Below, one piece after another: positions 1-9,176 of a stretch of DNA of 51,680 nt; positions within the stretch are counted from its first letter, which is position 1; each line of letters opens with the position of its first letter. Source of the stretch: Sphingomonadales bacterium (GTDB lineage: Bacteria; Pseudomonadota; Alphaproteobacteria; Sphingomonadales; Sphingomonadaceae). The translations under genes and the position numbers were made by a program. The DNA lies in contig CANIRZ010000010.1 of assembly GCA_947470185.1 (NCBI GenBank), positions 1-51,680 on the forward strand, given 5' to 3'. The notes under the pieces are model-generated. The model made no database searches. It worked only from the letters and a program-made list of their open reading frames with translations, and was not told the origin of the DNA.

Positions 1-867
1 ATATTTGATGGCATTTTCGACAAGGGGCTGCAGGATTAAGGCAGGCACATGCTGACCCATTAACGCATCGGGAATATCGATTTTGACGCGCAGCCGTTTG
101 GGATAACGCACGCTTTCGATTTCCAGATACAGCCTTTGAAGTTCAACCTCTTCGGCAAGTGTGACATCTTCAAGCGGATCAGATGACAAGCTCGTCCGGT
201 AGAAATTGGACAGATTCTGGATCATCGCCTCGGCCTCTTTGGGTTTTCCGGTTAGGACAAGGCTTGAAAGCGAATTCAGTGTGTTGAACAGAAAGTGGGG
301 ATTGACCTGATAACGCAGTGAACGCAGTTCGGCATCCTGCGCCGCTTGCGCAAATCGAGAGGTTTTGCGCTCGGCCTCCTGAACTTCGCGCGCATAGCCA
401 ATGGCGACGTACAGTGAGCTCCACGCGATCAGGAAGAAATAATGCGTGACCGAAATGTTGGCAATTTCTTGCCAGAAGGACAGGCCCAGCTGCACCTTCA
501 AATCCTCAACCGTCCGACCGAGGCTTGGGTCTTTGAAAAGGCTAATGGGGTCGTACAGATTGAAAATATAGAAATTGGCAGATGCCAAGACTATAGCGCA
601 CGGGATTGCACCGATAAATGCCACGCCCACGCGAGAACTAAGTGACCGGCGGTCCGCAACCCGCAGACCGAAATACAATATCCACGTCACGAGCACACCC
701 ACTAACCCCACCATCAAGCGACGTTCAAACAGAACGGCCTGGGCCGGAAAATCGAGCAGGGCCGCGCGCAGTGACAATATGAGCGCGTAAAACGCCCAGA
801 AGCCAATGATGGTCAGCAGGGCCATCTGATGGCCGATAAGTGCATTGCGGGGCGTGGATTTATCCAT
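1..867 (-). CDS. LytS/YehU-type membrane sensor histidine kinase (3' end cut by window)
   Basis: Reading back from an ATG at 867, 289 codons stay open to base 1, so the C-terminus lies outside the window. The first ~135 residues hold several hydrophobic segments (for example around MALLTIIGFWAFYALIL), consistent with a membrane sensor. A charged linker follows, then the His_kinase (PF06580) phosphoacceptor box with QVNPHFLFNTLNSL, whose His is the expected phosphorylation site. The sequence breaks off in LILQPLVENAIKY, the N-box of the HATPase domain. Such kinases normally pair with a LytTR response regulator, which would lie beyond the left edge. It is divergent from the next gene across a 162-bp gap. 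The signal sensed is unknown. Confidence 0.9.
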   Translation of the reverse strand, partial: MDKSTPRNALIGHQMALLTIIGFWAFYALILSLRAALLDFPAQAVLFERRLMVGLVGVLVTWILYFGLRVADRRSLSSRVGVAFIGAIPCAIVLASANFYIFNLYDPISLFKDPSLGRTVEDLKVQLGLSFWQEIANISVTHYFFLIAWSSLYVAIGYAREVQEAERKTSRFAQAAQDAELRSLRYQVNPHFLFNTLNSLSSLVLTGKPKEAEAMIQNLSNFYRTSLSSDPLEDVTLAEEVELQRLYLEIESVRYPKRLRVKIDIPDALMGQHVPALILQPLVENAIKY

Positions 868-1029
868 GTCTTGCTATAGCCGATTTTACGCCAGTTGCAC
901 CACGTGCTGCGTCTCTCGTCGAATGCCTCGTTAATTTGGTCGAATGTTTATCCACTGCATCGATTGTTAATCCTTCGCTAAACATGTTGGAGCGATTATG
1001 TTATTCTTGGGAATGAGAGGGATATCGGC

Positions 1030-1584
1030 ATGACGAAAGCAACGCATGAAGGTCCGGGTACCTTAACATTGGCCGAGATGAGAGAATTTGCTGGTTTTAG
1101 CGCCGCGACACAGCGGTATATCCGGCGGTCATTGGATGTTGCGTTTGATCGCAAGGATGCCATTGCCCTGTGGTCACGCGACGCGGTCGAGGTTACGTCG
1201 ATTGATGCCCAATATCTATTTTACGCACGTTTGCCGGATATCAAGGCGTTGGTTCCAGCTTCGGCTGTGCTGCAAGATGCCGAGCCCTTTCTGGCGCAAC
1301 TGATTACCGTGTCCGCATTTGATTTGGGGCAGGGACCGATTGCATGCTTTGCGGCATATCGGTTTTTGTACGAGCGGTTGCTTGGCGCCGATGCGCGGCC
1401 GTGGTTGCCCGCAGCATTCTGCGCGGCAGCATCAATGCCCCATGTGCCGCCGGGCAAGCGCAAGATCTTGCTGCAATCGATCAGTGAGGCCGCGGTGACC
1501 GCAACAGGTTGGTCAAGGCGCCCGCCAAGCTTTTATCCTGAATGGGTGGACAAGGTTGAGGCCGGCAGTAGCCGCGCTTTTTAA
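1030..1584 (+). CDS. Hypothetical protein, 184 aa
   Basis: The ORF starts at an ATG preceded by a good ribosome site (GAGAGGGA, about 9 nt upstream). I do not recognise the family. The protein is soluble-looking, with no signal peptide or transmembrane helix; the N-terminal half is mixed charged and the middle (about residues 70-130) is rich in Ala, Leu and Phe and probably helical. It ends 9 bp before the convergent trmB stop. Codon use resembles the neighbours, which supports a real gene. No function is assigned. Confidence 0.7.
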   Translation: MTKATHEGPGTLTLAEMREFAGFSAATQRYIRRSLDVAFDRKDAIALWSRDAVEVTSIDAQYLFYARLPDIKALVPASAVLQDAEPFLAQLITVSAFDLGQGPIACFAAYRFLYERLLGADARPWLPAAFCAAASMPHVPPGKRKILLQSISEAAVTATGWSRRPPSFYPEWVDKVEAGSSRAF

Positions 1585-1593
1585 GCAGTCGGT

Positions 1594-2298
1594 CTAATCT
1601 GGCTTTCGTTGATAGCGAAAATACCAGACCTCGTGCCCCTGACGGCGTGCCTTGGCCTCATAACGGGTTTCGGGCCAGCCGCCGGGACGGTTCTGAAAAT
1701 CCGGTGCGCTTTGGCATAGCCAGTCGAATTGCTTGCGATGCCGCTGCATGACCATCAACGCATGGCGGACATATACGGGGTGGTCCGTGCCGAACCGGAA
1801 TTCGCCACCAGGCTTTAATTTTGCCGCGATCAAATCCAATGGCCCGTCATTCATCATCCGGCGTTTCACATGCCGTGCCTTTGGCCAAGGGTCCGGATGC
1901 AACAGATAGACAAAAGATAATGACTTATCGGGAACGCGGCGCAGCATCTCCAAGGCATCGCCCATATGCAGACGCACATTGTGCAGTCCACCTTCGCGGA
2001 TATGGGATAAAGCTTGGGCAACGCCGTTGAGAAACGGCTCGCATCCGATAAAGCCATGATCGGGTAGCATGTCGGCGCGGTAGGCCATATGCTCCCCGCC
2101 ACCAAAGCCGATTTCAAAGTGCATGGCGCGGTCGTCGCCGAACAGATCCATGCTGCCAAGCGGGCCTTCGTCTGGAACCGCGATTTGCGGCAACAGATTC
2201 TCAACCAACTCATTGTGCTCGGATCGCAGCTTTTTGCCCTTTGAACGGCCATATAGGCGGTTCAGCGTCGTTGGGTCCCCGGTCTTGTTCGCAGTCAT
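1594..2298 (-). CDS. trmB: tRNA (guanine-N7-)-methyltransferase TrmB
   Basis: This is a SAM-dependent enzyme that makes m7G46 in the variable loop of tRNA. The SAM-binding motif FEIGFGGGEHMA is near residue 62, and the family signature LHPDPWPKARHVKRR is near residue 125, with Asp and Pro residues expected at the active site. The C-terminal TRYEAKARRQGHEVW segment also fits TrmB. The ATG at 2298 starts MTANKTGDPTTLNRLYGR, a normal TrmB N-terminus; an in-frame start at 2328 would add ten residues. It follows metK by about 40 bp on the same strand, so the producer and a consumer of SAM are probably cotranscribed. Confidence 0.95.
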   Translation of the reverse strand: MTANKTGDPTTLNRLYGRSKGKKLRSEHNELVENLLPQIAVPDEGPLGSMDLFGDDRAMHFEIGFGGGEHMAYRADMLPDHGFIGCEPFLNGVAQALSHIREGGLHNVRLHMGDALEMLRRVPDKSLSFVYLLHPDPWPKARHVKRRMMNDGPLDLIAAKLKPGGEFRFGTDHPVYVRHALMVMQRHRKQFDWLCQSAPDFQNRPGGWPETRYEAKARRQGHEVWYFRYQRKPD

Positions 2299-2341
2299 AG
2301 GCGTGGCGGCTAAACTTTCGGCCGCCACCCTGCAAGTTGAA

Positions 2342-3550
2342 TTACGCTAAAGCGGCCTTCAAATCTTCGACGAGATCGGTGCGCTCCCATGGGAAGAAAT
2401 CACCTTCCGGCTTACGACCGAAATGGCCATAAGCGGCCGTCCGGCGATAAATGGGCTTGTTGAGGCCAAGATGGGTGCGGATACCGCGGGGGGTAAGGCC
2501 ACCCAGTTTTTCGATGCCCATGATTGCCGTTTCAATTTGGTCATCGCCGACAACGCCGGTGCGGTGCGTGTCGACATAGAGCGACAATGGCTTGGACACG
2601 CCAATGGCATAAGCAAGCTGAATGGTGCAGCGCGTGGCGAGGCCCGCGGCGACGATATTCTTGGCAAGGTAGCGCGTGATATACGCGGCGGAGCGATCGA
2701 CCTTTGTCGGGTCCTTACCCGAAAACGCGCCGCCACCATGCGGAGCTGCGCCACCATAAGTATCAACGATGATCTTGCGTCCCGTCAGGCCAGCATCGCC
2801 ATCCGGTCCGCCAATTTCAAAGCTGCCGGTCGGGTTGATATGATACTCGGTTTCGGTCAGCAGGCTTGCTGGAAGCAAGTCGGCAATGACGCCCTTCACA
2901 TAATTGTGCAGCTGCGCTTCTTTTTCGCCGTGGTCATATCCCGGTGCATGCTGGGTGGAGACGACAATCGCAGTTGCAGCTTCAGGCTTGCCTTCGCTGT
3001 TATAACGCAAAGTGACCTGGCTTTTGGCGTCCGGCTCCAGAAACGGTGCTGCGCCCGAATGACGGTCAGCGGCCATGCGCTCGAGGATCTTGTGGCTGTA
3101 ATCCAGCGTTGCGGGCATCAGGTCAGGCGTCTCTGTCGATGCATAGCCAAACATGATGCCTTGATCGCCGGCGCCCTCATCCTTGTTGCCACTGGCGTCT
3201 ACGCCTTGGGCAATATGTGCCGACTGGCCGTGCAGATTATTTTCAAAACGCAAGGTTTCCCAATGGAAGCCCTTTTGCGCATAACCGATTTCCTTGACGG
3301 TGCGGCGGACAGTGGCTTCGATTTCTTCTTTGGCACCTTCGGCCCATGCGCCATTTTCATAGACGCCTTTGCAGCGAATCTCGCCAGCGAGGACAACCAG
3401 CTGCGTCGTAGTCAGTGTTTCGCACGCGATGCGCGCTTCGGGGTCTTTTGACAAAAACAGGTCGACGATAGCGTCGGAGATTTGGTCCGAAACCTTGTCG
3501 GGATGTCCTTCGGACACGGATTCGGAGGTGAAGAGGTAGTTTGAGCGCAT
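2342..3550 (-). CDS. metK: S-adenosylmethionine synthetase
   Basis: This cytosolic enzyme makes SAM from methionine and ATP. The 402-residue protein begins [19 protein letters not shown], where the His and following Lys/Asp belong to the ATP and metal site. [12 protein letters not shown] (near residue 126) and the P-loop-like [16 protein letters not shown] (near residue 270) are the two MetK signatures, so catalysis looks intact. The length is normal for the family, slightly longer than E. coli MetK. The 61-bp gap to lnt upstream holds an 18-bp perfect palindrome that may control this gene; trmB follows. Confidence 0.98.
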   Translation of the reverse strand: MRSNYLFTSESVSEGHPDKVSDQISDAIVDLFLSKDPEARIACETLTTTQLVVLAGEIRCKGVYENGAWAEGAKEEIEATVRRTVKEIGYAQKGFHWETLRFENNLHGQSAHIAQGVDASGNKDEGAGDQGIMFGYASTETPDLMPATLDYSHKILERMAADRHSGAAPFLEPDAKSQVTLRYNSEGKPEAATAIVVSTQHAPGYDHGEKEAQLHNYVKGVIADLLPASLLTETEYHINPTGSFEIGGPDGDAGLTGRKIIVDTYGGAAPHGGGAFSGKDPTKVDRSAAYITRYLAKNIVAAGLATRCTIQLAYAIGVSKPLSLYVDTHRTGVVGDDQIETAIMGIEKLGGLTPRGIRTHLGLNKPIYRRTAAYGHFGRKPEGDFFPWERTDLVEDLKAALA

Positions 3551-3580
3551 GGTTTTTCCAGTCTATTGGCTGTATCTGCG

Positions 3581-3598
3581 TATAAAGAATTCTTTATA
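3581..3598. promoter_or_regulatory. 18-bp perfect palindrome upstream of metK, candidate operator
   Basis: TATAAAGAATTCTTTATA is exactly self-complementary and starts 30 bp upstream of the metK ATG, in the only gap between lnt and metK. The position suits a repressor site over the metK promoter. ArsR-family SAH/SAM-responsive regulators (SahR type) control methionine-cycle genes in Proteobacteria; linking this site to such a regulator is inference. Confidence 0.55.
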
Positions 3599-3611
3599 TC
3601 GTTTTACGCCC

Positions 3612-5309
3612 TTAGCGAGAACCGCGACGGTGGGCAAGCGGTAACAATGCCAACAAGATAAGCAGCCCTGCAAAAACGAGCGGAATGATATTGCCAAATT
3701 GCGCGAACAATGTCGGCGCTTTCGTCCGTGGCAATCGTGCGTCGATGCGACCATCAATACCCAAAGGCAGGCTTTTCACGATTTGGCCATCTGCGTCGAT
3801 GATTGCACTGATCCCCGTTGGCGTGGCCCGCACGACGGGCAAGCCTTCCTCCATCGCGCGCAGCCGTGCTTGCGCCAAATGCTGCGGCGGACCGATATCT
3901 CCGAACCAAGCGTCATTGGATGGGTTGAAGATGAAGTCCGGCCGGTTCTTGCGATCTACGACTTCGCCGGAAAAGACCATCTCATAACAGATTTGCAGGC
4001 CAATTTTGACTGGCTTATTATTGACGGACACGGTCATCGTCTGTGGACCAGGGCCGGGCCAGAAATCCAGACTACCCGGCACCAGCCGCGCCAGACCAAG
4101 CCGTTGCAGCAACCATGGCAAAGGTAGATATTCGCCATAAGGGACAAGATGCGCTTTGTCATAATGGCCAAGCAACTGGCCATAAGCATCCATGGCCGAC
4201 GCACTATTGCGCGCGGCAACGAGCTGCCCCTTTTCAATCACAAGGCGGTTGGCGCCTGTTATCAGCACATCATTATCACCCATGAGCGTGGTCAGCCGCG
4301 CCCGGCTACCGGCCGCGCTGTCGCCAGGCTGACCTTGATAATAACGATAGGGATAGCCTTCCTCCAGATAGTCCGGAATGGCGGCCTCAGGCCACAGGAT
4401 CAGGCGCGGGCCTTGGTCGGGCAAGGGGCGGCTGTTCATCGCCAGCTTGGCAAAGTTGACTGCGTCATAGCCCAAAGCATATTTGTCAGATTGCGAGATA
4501 TTGGGCTGTACCACCGTCACCGTGACGGCTTGCGTATGTGCTGCCGGGCTGCCTTCGTCTTCGCCCCAAAGGGAAAAGCGCCCGATGACCGCGGTCGCGA
4601 CGAGTATACAGAGCAGCACGCCACCAACGGTATAGCTTGCCCACCGGCCTTTGGTGCGCTCTCCGGATACGGCTTGGGTCCGCAGCGCCGCAAATTGGTA
4701 GACACCACCTACAGTCAAAATGACGATAGCTGACAGGCCGTAAGTACCAATCACGCTGGCTGTCTGCGCCACATATGGCATCGAAACCATAATGACGCTG
4801 AGCGGGTTCCAGACATAGCCTGTGAAAACCCAACTGCGCAGCCATTCGGTGATAATCCACAATCCAGCAAAGGCGAATATGAGGGGGAGTGTATCCGCCG
4901 CGCCATTGATCTCGTCACTCCCGCCTTCACAGGAGTTACGGAAGTTGTTCGTTATGGTGCGACCTATCCAGTACGCCCCACACGTTGCCAAAGCCGGGTA
5001 GACCGCAAGATACAGCGCCAGCCCCAACACTGCGATATAGCCAAGCCAAATTGGCATTGCCGCCTGAAAGGTGAAGGCTACGGCAATCCATTGATTGCCA
5101 AAGGCGAAATGCCCAACGCCAAACAGCCAGCCAAGCATGAAGGCGCGCTTTGCATTTTGCGCTTTCGCAATCAGGTGGATGAGCGAGGCAAAACACACCA
5201 GCGTGAGCGGCCAAAGCCCCCATGGCGCAAAGCCATAAGCGGACAATGCGCCAGCGCCCAATGCGGCCCAGCGCGGGAATTTTTGAAGCAAGTCCGAGAT
5301 CTTCTGCAC
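3612..5309 (-). CDS. lnt: Apolipoprotein N-acyltransferase
   Basis: Lnt performs the last step of lipoprotein maturation in the inner membrane, N-acylating the lipidated cysteine. Hydrophobic helices fill about residues 10-220, followed by a periplasmic nitrilase-fold domain and a last C-terminal helix. The nitrilase triad is visible: Glu in LWPEAAIPDYL, Lys in YDKAHLVPYGEYLP and Cys in LQICYEMVF. The GTG at 5309 is preferred because AGGCGG lies just upstream and the product starts MQKISDLLQKFPRW; a TTG at 5330 would add seven residues. It is divergent from the small ORF at 5400. The partner enzyme gene lgt is also in this window, at 15.7 kb. Confidence 0.95.
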   Translation of the reverse strand: MQKISDLLQKFPRWAALGAGALSAYGFAPWGLWPLTLVCFASLIHLIAKAQNAKRAFMLGWLFGVGHFAFGNQWIAVAFTFQAAMPIWLGYIAVLGLALYLAVYPALATCGAYWIGRTITNNFRNSCEGGSDEINGAADTLPLIFAFAGLWIITEWLRSWVFTGYVWNPLSVIMVSMPYVAQTASVIGTYGLSAIVILTVGGVYQFAALRTQAVSGERTKGRWASYTVGGVLLCILVATAVIGRFSLWGEDEGSPAAHTQAVTVTVVQPNISQSDKYALGYDAVNFAKLAMNSRPLPDQGPRLILWPEAAIPDYLEEGYPYRYYQGQPGDSAAGSRARLTTLMGDNDVLITGANRLVIEKGQLVAARNSASAMDAYGQLLGHYDKAHLVPYGEYLPLPWLLQRLGLARLVPGSLDFWPGPGPQTMTVSVNNKPVKIGLQICYEMVFSGEVVDRKNRPDFIFNPSNDAWFGDIGPPQHLAQARLRAMEEGLPVVRATPTGISAIIDADGQIVKSLPLGIDGRIDARLPRTKAPTLFAQFGNIIPLVFAGLLILLALLPLAHRRGSR

Positions 5310-5399
5310 CGCCCGCCTTTGCCTGTGCAATGTGACAAATGCAATCAGTCACATAGTGTCGCTGCTTGCGGTTCAGCCACAGCCTGCTAATTTGGGAAA

Positions 5400-5774
5400 A
5401 TGATATTTCTTGCAATGGCGCTTGCCGTAACACCCCCTTCCGCGCTGACCGCGGCGCAACAAAGCGACCTTGCATGTGTTGCGGTGCTGGCCACCTTGGC
5501 GGAAAAACAACGGATTGGCTCTGCGCCATCCGATGCGCCGGATGTGCGCCAATCGGGTAAAATATGGGCTGGCATCGTCGGCAGTCGGATTACGGCGCAA
5601 AGCGGGCAACCGCGTGAGCTGGTCGCGGTGGCAATGGGCGAGGCGGCCGCAGCAGAATTCCAACGGCCAAGCGACTCCGCCCGGATCAATTTATGCGCCT
5701 TGCAAATGTCGGCAGAACTTGCTGCTACTGACACTATCGACAAACCCTTACCTAAGCCGGTGAAATCAAAATGA
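5400..5774 (+). CDS. Small exported hypothetical protein, 124 aa
   Basis: The ATG at 5400 follows GGGAAA. The first ~20 residues ([21 protein letters not shown]) look like a short signal peptide with cleavage near Ala-Ala-Gln. The remainder is Ala/Ser/Gln-rich, has two Cys (about residues 26 and 100) and ends in a Lys/Pro-rich tail. I know no named domain for it. Its TGA overlaps the ATG of the next gene (ATGA), implying translational coupling with the glyoxalase-fold protein. Upstream it diverges from lnt. Confidence 0.65.
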   Translation: MIFLAMALAVTPPSALTAAQQSDLACVAVLATLAEKQRIGSAPSDAPDVRQSGKIWAGIVGSRITAQSGQPRELVAVAMGEAAAAEFQRPSDSARINLCALQMSAELAATDTIDKPLPKPVKSK

Positions 5775-6190
5775 GCCTTCGTCCATTCCATCTGGCCTTT
5801 CCTGTCCATAATCTTTCCGAAGCCCGGCATTTTTATGGGGAGGTCATGGGCTGCGCCGAAGGGCGGTCATCCGACCAATGGATTGATTTCGACTTTTTTG
5901 GCCACCAGATTGTGGCGCATCTTGATGCTGGCGCGCGCAGCGTTGCCACGCACAATCCTGTCGATGGCCATGATGTACCCGTACCCCATTTCGGCGTCGT
6001 CCTGACGATGGCGCAATGGCAGGCCTTGGCAGAGCGCGTTCAGGCGGCGGGCATCCAATTCGGCATTGCACCGCATGTCCGGTTCAAAGGCCAAGTGGGT
6101 GAGCAAGCAACGATGTTCTTCTATGACCCAAGCGGCAATGCGTTGGAGTTTAAGGCCTTTGCCGACGACGCGCTTTTGTTCGCGCGCTAA
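5771..6190 (+). CDS. VOC (glyoxalase/dioxygenase-fold) family protein
   Basis: The 139-residue protein has the vicinal-oxygen-chelate pattern: [23 protein letters not shown] at the start, a second half opening with [21 protein letters not shown], and the terminal [15 protein letters not shown]. Candidate metal ligands are His8, the His in VPHFG and the Glu in ALEFK. The whole sequence resembles predicted lyase/dioxygenase-like proteins of the family, but the substrate cannot be read from it. It is coupled by an ATGA overlap to the exported protein upstream and converges with the YqaA gene, whose stop is 6 bp away. Confidence 0.85.
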   Translation: MSLRPFHLAFPVHNLSEARHFYGEVMGCAEGRSSDQWIDFDFFGHQIVAHLDAGARSVATHNPVDGHDVPVPHFGVVLTMAQWQALAERVQAAGIQFGIAPHVRFKGQVGEQATMFFYDPSGNALEFKAFADDALLFAR

Positions 6191-6196
6191 CGCGGT

Positions 6197-6832
6197 CTAA
6201 CGTTGAATGCTGGAGGCCTGTGAACAGCCGTCACTTTTTTCAGCGCCGCCGCCTGCCAGCATCGTAAACGCGATAAATCCGCCGACCACAATGAGAAGAA
6301 ACGCAGCCGTCACCCATGCCAGATATTTGTCGATGAACGCTTTAATCGGCCGTCCGAATTTCCAGAACAGGAAACCAACCAGCATGAATTGAAACGCGCG
6401 GCTGAGGACGCTGGCCCAGATGAACGTAAACAGGTCCATCTTGATAAACCCGGCCGTCAGCGTGATGAGCTTGAACGGAATTGGGGTCGCGCCCTTTATC
6501 AGGATTATCTCGGCACCAAATTCCCGCAAGTAACAGGCGGCAGCCGGAAAGCTGTCCCACAGCCCAAGCGCCTTTAACAACCCAATGCCAATGGTCTCAT
6601 AGGCGAAATAGCCAATGGCATAGCCAAACAGGCCACCCATCACTGAGGCCAATGTGCACACCACCCCGAACCGCAACGCTTTGTCCGGACGCGCCAGGCA
6701 CATCAGGCCTAGCAGGGGATGCGGGGGAATGGGAAAGAAGGAACTTTCGACGAAAGAAAAAAGGAATAGCCAGCGCTCGGCATGGGCATGCCCTGCCTTT
6801 TCCATCATCCAATCATATAATTTCTTCAACAT
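6197..6832 (-). CDS. YqaA/DedA-like inner-membrane protein (VTT domain)
   Basis: This 211-residue membrane protein belongs to the YqaA branch of the DedA/SNARE-associated family. Visible signatures are FVESSFFPIPPHPLLG near residue 28, the Gly-rich GGLFGYAIGYFAYE segment near residue 67, and the re-entrant-loop motif LIKGATPIPFKLITLTAG near residue 115. The C-terminal helix is AFLLIVVGGFIAFTML. Family members influence membrane lipid distribution and proton-motive-force homeostasis; the substrate here is unknown. The 68-aa membrane protein lies 42 bp upstream on the same strand. Confidence 0.9.
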   Translation of the reverse strand: MLKKLYDWMMEKAGHAHAERWLFLFSFVESSFFPIPPHPLLGLMCLARPDKALRFGVVCTLASVMGGLFGYAIGYFAYETIGIGLLKALGLWDSFPAAACYLREFGAEIILIKGATPIPFKLITLTAGFIKMDLFTFIWASVLSRAFQFMLVGFLFWKFGRPIKAFIDKYLAWVTAAFLLIVVGGFIAFTMLAGGGAEKSDGCSQASSIQR

Positions 6833-6874
6833 CGCATCCGGCGATAAGACGCGCGGACCAGCTTGTCCAAGCTT

Positions 6875-7081
6875 TTAACCTGCGCGCGTATCTTGTTGAG
6901 ACAGGGCTTGCGGGCTTTGGGTTGAGTCATGGCCGGGGACGAACACAAAATACCCCAAAATGATCAGCGATAAAATGATCAGGATCTTCAACAGGTCGCG
7001 TAAATCCTGCGCACGCAGCCGTTTTTTGGAGTTATTGCGCGGATGCAGTGGTTTTCCAGCAATGTCGAGAATGATAGCCAT
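6875..7081 (-). CDS. Small single-pass membrane protein, 68 aa
   Basis: The ATG at 7081 starts MAIILDIAGKPL, followed by a basic stretch (NNSKKRLRAQDLRDLLK) and one clear helix ILIILSLIILGYFVFV at about residues 33-48. The tail is polar. Positive charges before the helix suggest the N-terminus stays in the cytoplasm. I do not recognise the family. It sits just upstream of the YqaA gene and may share its transcript. It is divergent from roxA, leaving 101 bp for both promoters. A longer in-frame ORF extends upstream but overlaps roxA and is unlikely to be used. Confidence 0.65.
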   Translation of the reverse strand: MAIILDIAGKPLHPRNNSKKRLRAQDLRDLLKILIILSLIILGYFVFVPGHDSTQSPQALSQQDTRAG

Positions 7082-7182
7082 CGGATACTCCTTGACCAGA
7101 AAAACCCAATGCCTCGGCTTATGTTCCGTGCGGGGCATCACCAAGGCTTGCATTTTGCCGCGCTTATGCACAGCGAGGGTCC

Positions 7183-8334
7183 ATGGACTTTCAAAATTTC
7201 GATATCGATCATTTCCTGCACACTTATTGGCAAAAAAAACCGCTGCTGATCCGCAACCCATGGTCCCATTGGCAAAACCCGCTTGAGCCTGACGAGCTGG
7301 CTGGATTGGCATGTGCGGAAGAGGTGGAATCGCGCCTGATTTGTCAGCCAGCGGGCGGATGGGAAATGGAGCAAGGGCCACAGGGCGAAGAGCGCTTGGC
7401 CGAACTTGGCGAAAGCCATTGGACTTTGCTGGTGCAAGCGGTTGACCAACATGTGCCCGCCGTCGCTGACCTCATCGCGCCGTTCCGTTTCATCCCCAAT
7501 TGGCGCATTGACGATGTGATGGTGAGCCTCGCCGCTGACCAAGGCGGGGTCGGGCCGCATTTCGACCAATATGATGTTTTCCTGATCCAAGGGCTTGGCC
7601 GCCGGCGCTGGCAAATAGGGCCTTTATGTGATTGCGATACGCCGTTGTTGCCGCATGAAGATTTGAAACTCCTGGCGGAATTTACGGCGACGGACGAATG
7701 GGTGCTGGAACCCGGTGATATCCTGTATGTCCCACCCGGATTTGCGCATAATGGCGTTGCCGTCGGTTCGGACTGCATGACTTACTCGGTCGGTTTCCGC
7801 GCGCCATCGCGCAGCGACCTATTGGGGCATTTTGTCGATGACATTCTCGACGGCATTCCGGACGATGAATTATACCGCGACCCCGATTTGGCACGCCAAC
7901 CCAACCCCGGTGAAATTTTACCCGACGCGCTTGGGCGGTTGCAGCAGATGATGCTCGAATCGCTTTCTGATCCCGCCAGCTTTGCCCGCTGGTTCGGAAC
8001 CTTCAACAGCACGCCCAAATATGCCGATATGGACTGGCAACCCGAAACGCCCGTTGAACCAGAAGATGTTCGCGCAAGCATAAACGACGCGGTACCCCTG
8101 TTGCGCAATCCGGCGAGCCGCATGGTCTTTATCGCCAATGGGGATGACGCGGTGATGCTGTTTGCCGATGGCATATGCTTCGACTGTGTGGGCGAGACGT
8201 CGGCTGTAGCAAAAATTCTCTGCGCGCAGGATAGCCTTGTCGTTGACGTTGACCTTGCGACCAACGCGGCCGTCGTCAATCTCCTGACGCAGCTGTGCAA
8301 CATGGGCTGCGTCGCGTTCGAAAGCGAGGAATGA
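7183..8334 (+). CDS. roxA: JmjC ribosomal oxygenase, 50S protein L16 arginine hydroxylase type (RoxA/YcfD)
   Basis: The 383-residue protein fits the bacterial 2-oxoglutarate/Fe(II) oxygenase RoxA, which hydroxylates an arginine of ribosomal protein L16. The start FDIDHFLHTYWQKKPLLIR is typical. The iron triad is visible as H126-x-D128 in VGPHFDQYDVF and H189 in VPPGFAHNG. The winged-helix-like C-terminal part follows. The start is the first ATG, with a GCGAGGGTCC ribosome site. It overlaps by ATGA an ATG that begins the next small ORF. Confidence in the family is high; the exact ribosomal target is from homology. Confidence 0.9.
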   Translation: MDFQNFDIDHFLHTYWQKKPLLIRNPWSHWQNPLEPDELAGLACAEEVESRLICQPAGGWEMEQGPQGEERLAELGESHWTLLVQAVDQHVPAVADLIAPFRFIPNWRIDDVMVSLAADQGGVGPHFDQYDVFLIQGLGRRRWQIGPLCDCDTPLLPHEDLKLLAEFTATDEWVLEPGDILYVPPGFAHNGVAVGSDCMTYSVGFRAPSRSDLLGHFVDDILDGIPDDELYRDPDLARQPNPGEILPDALGRLQQMMLESLSDPASFARWFGTFNSTPKYADMDWQPETPVEPEDVRASINDAVPLLRNPASRMVFIANGDDAVMLFADGICFDCVGETSAVAKILCAQDSLVVDVDLATNAAVVNLLTQLCNMGCVAFESEE

Positions 8335-8515
8335 TCTGCGCACGCGTTTAAGCATCTGCGCGAAGAAAGCGCGTTATGCGACGGAGGCGGAGGCATTGGC
8401 GGCGATTGCAACGGCGACCATCACGTTGCGCCATTATGCCTGCGACCGTTGCGGCCAGTTTCATTTGACGAGCCGGACCAAGGGCAAGCGCATCGCGCGC
8501 CCGGTGACTATTTAG
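8331..8515 (+). CDS. Small zinc-ribbon-like protein, start unclear or frameshifted
   Basis: One frame from the CTG at 8336 to the TAG at 8515 reads ...[15 protein letters not shown]..., then [14 protein letters not shown] and RTKGKR. This gives C-K-K-A-R-Y and Y-x-C-x2-C-x3-H motifs that look like a small metal-binding protein. No ATG, GTG or TTG lies in this frame after the preceding stop. A well-placed ATG (8331, ATGA overlap with the roxA stop) is in another frame and ends after six codons (MICARV). Either a one-base indel broke the gene, or a non-standard start is used. Its stop overlaps the convergent rluE stop by four bases. Confidence 0.5.
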
Positions 8516-9063
8516 CCTTCAACCTCACGCCACATACCCGGCGCAAGACCATCGAGCGTCCATTCCCCAATCGCGCGCCGCACCAACCGAAGCGTTGGAT
8601 GCCCGACCGCAGCGGTCATGCGGCGGACCTGGCGGTTGCGGCCTTCGCGGATGGTTAGCTCGATCCAGCTATCGGGGATGGATTGCCGCACACGGATCGG
8701 CGGGTCGCGCGGCCAGAGCATCGGGTCGGCAATCCGGTCGGCCTCGCAGGGCAGGGTCAAGCCGTCCTTCAACGAAACCCCGCGCCGCAACCGCACCAGC
8801 GCATCGTCGGCCACATCGCCCTCGACCTGAACCAGATAGCTTTTGGCCATTTTGTACTTCGGATCCGATATCCGTGCCTGCAACCGGCCATCGTCGGTCA
8901 GCAGCATCAGCCCCTCACTATCCATATCCAGCCGCCCAGCAGGGTAGACACCGGGGACGTCGACAAATTGCGACAGCGTCGGGCGCGGCGACCCTTCGGT
9001 CCCCTTATCGGTGAATTGCGGCAAGACGCCATAAGGTTTGTTGAACAGGATGATGCGGGACAT
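8512..9063 (-). CDS. rRNA pseudouridine synthase, RsuA/RluE family
   Basis: This 183-residue protein lacks the N-terminal S4 domain, as RluE does, and begins directly with [14 protein letters not shown]. The catalytic motif [19 protein letters not shown] at about residue 41 carries the essential Asp. [23 protein letters not shown] near residue 139 is the second family signature. RluE makes pseudouridine at position 2457 of E. coli 23S rRNA; the same target is likely but not proven here. It converges with the zinc-ribbon ORF. Confidence 0.92.
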   Translation of the reverse strand: MSRIILFNKPYGVLPQFTDKGTEGSPRPTLSQFVDVPGVYPAGRLDMDSEGLMLLTDDGRLQARISDPKYKMAKSYLVQVEGDVADDALVRLRRGVSLKDGLTLPCEADRIADPMLWPRDPPIRVRQSIPDSWIELTIREGRNRQVRRMTAAVGHPTLRLVRRAIGEWTLDGLAPGMWREVEG

Positions 9064-9176
9064 GCTTGCGCCTTAGCCAAAGCGGACGCGCGGCGATATC
9101 ATCTTGTGCCAACTCATTTTGTCTGCGGGAACTTCGCGCATATGAAGACCGTTGATAGGGGGTAGGAGATTGCAAC

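Noticed and set aside
2423-3451. Open frame of 342 codons opposite metK
   Set aside because: It lies entirely antisense to a well-supported enzyme and has no recognisable protein features.
3551-3611. SAM riboswitch upstream of metK
   Set aside because: The gap is only 61 bp and is mostly the palindrome; no riboswitch core was recognisable.
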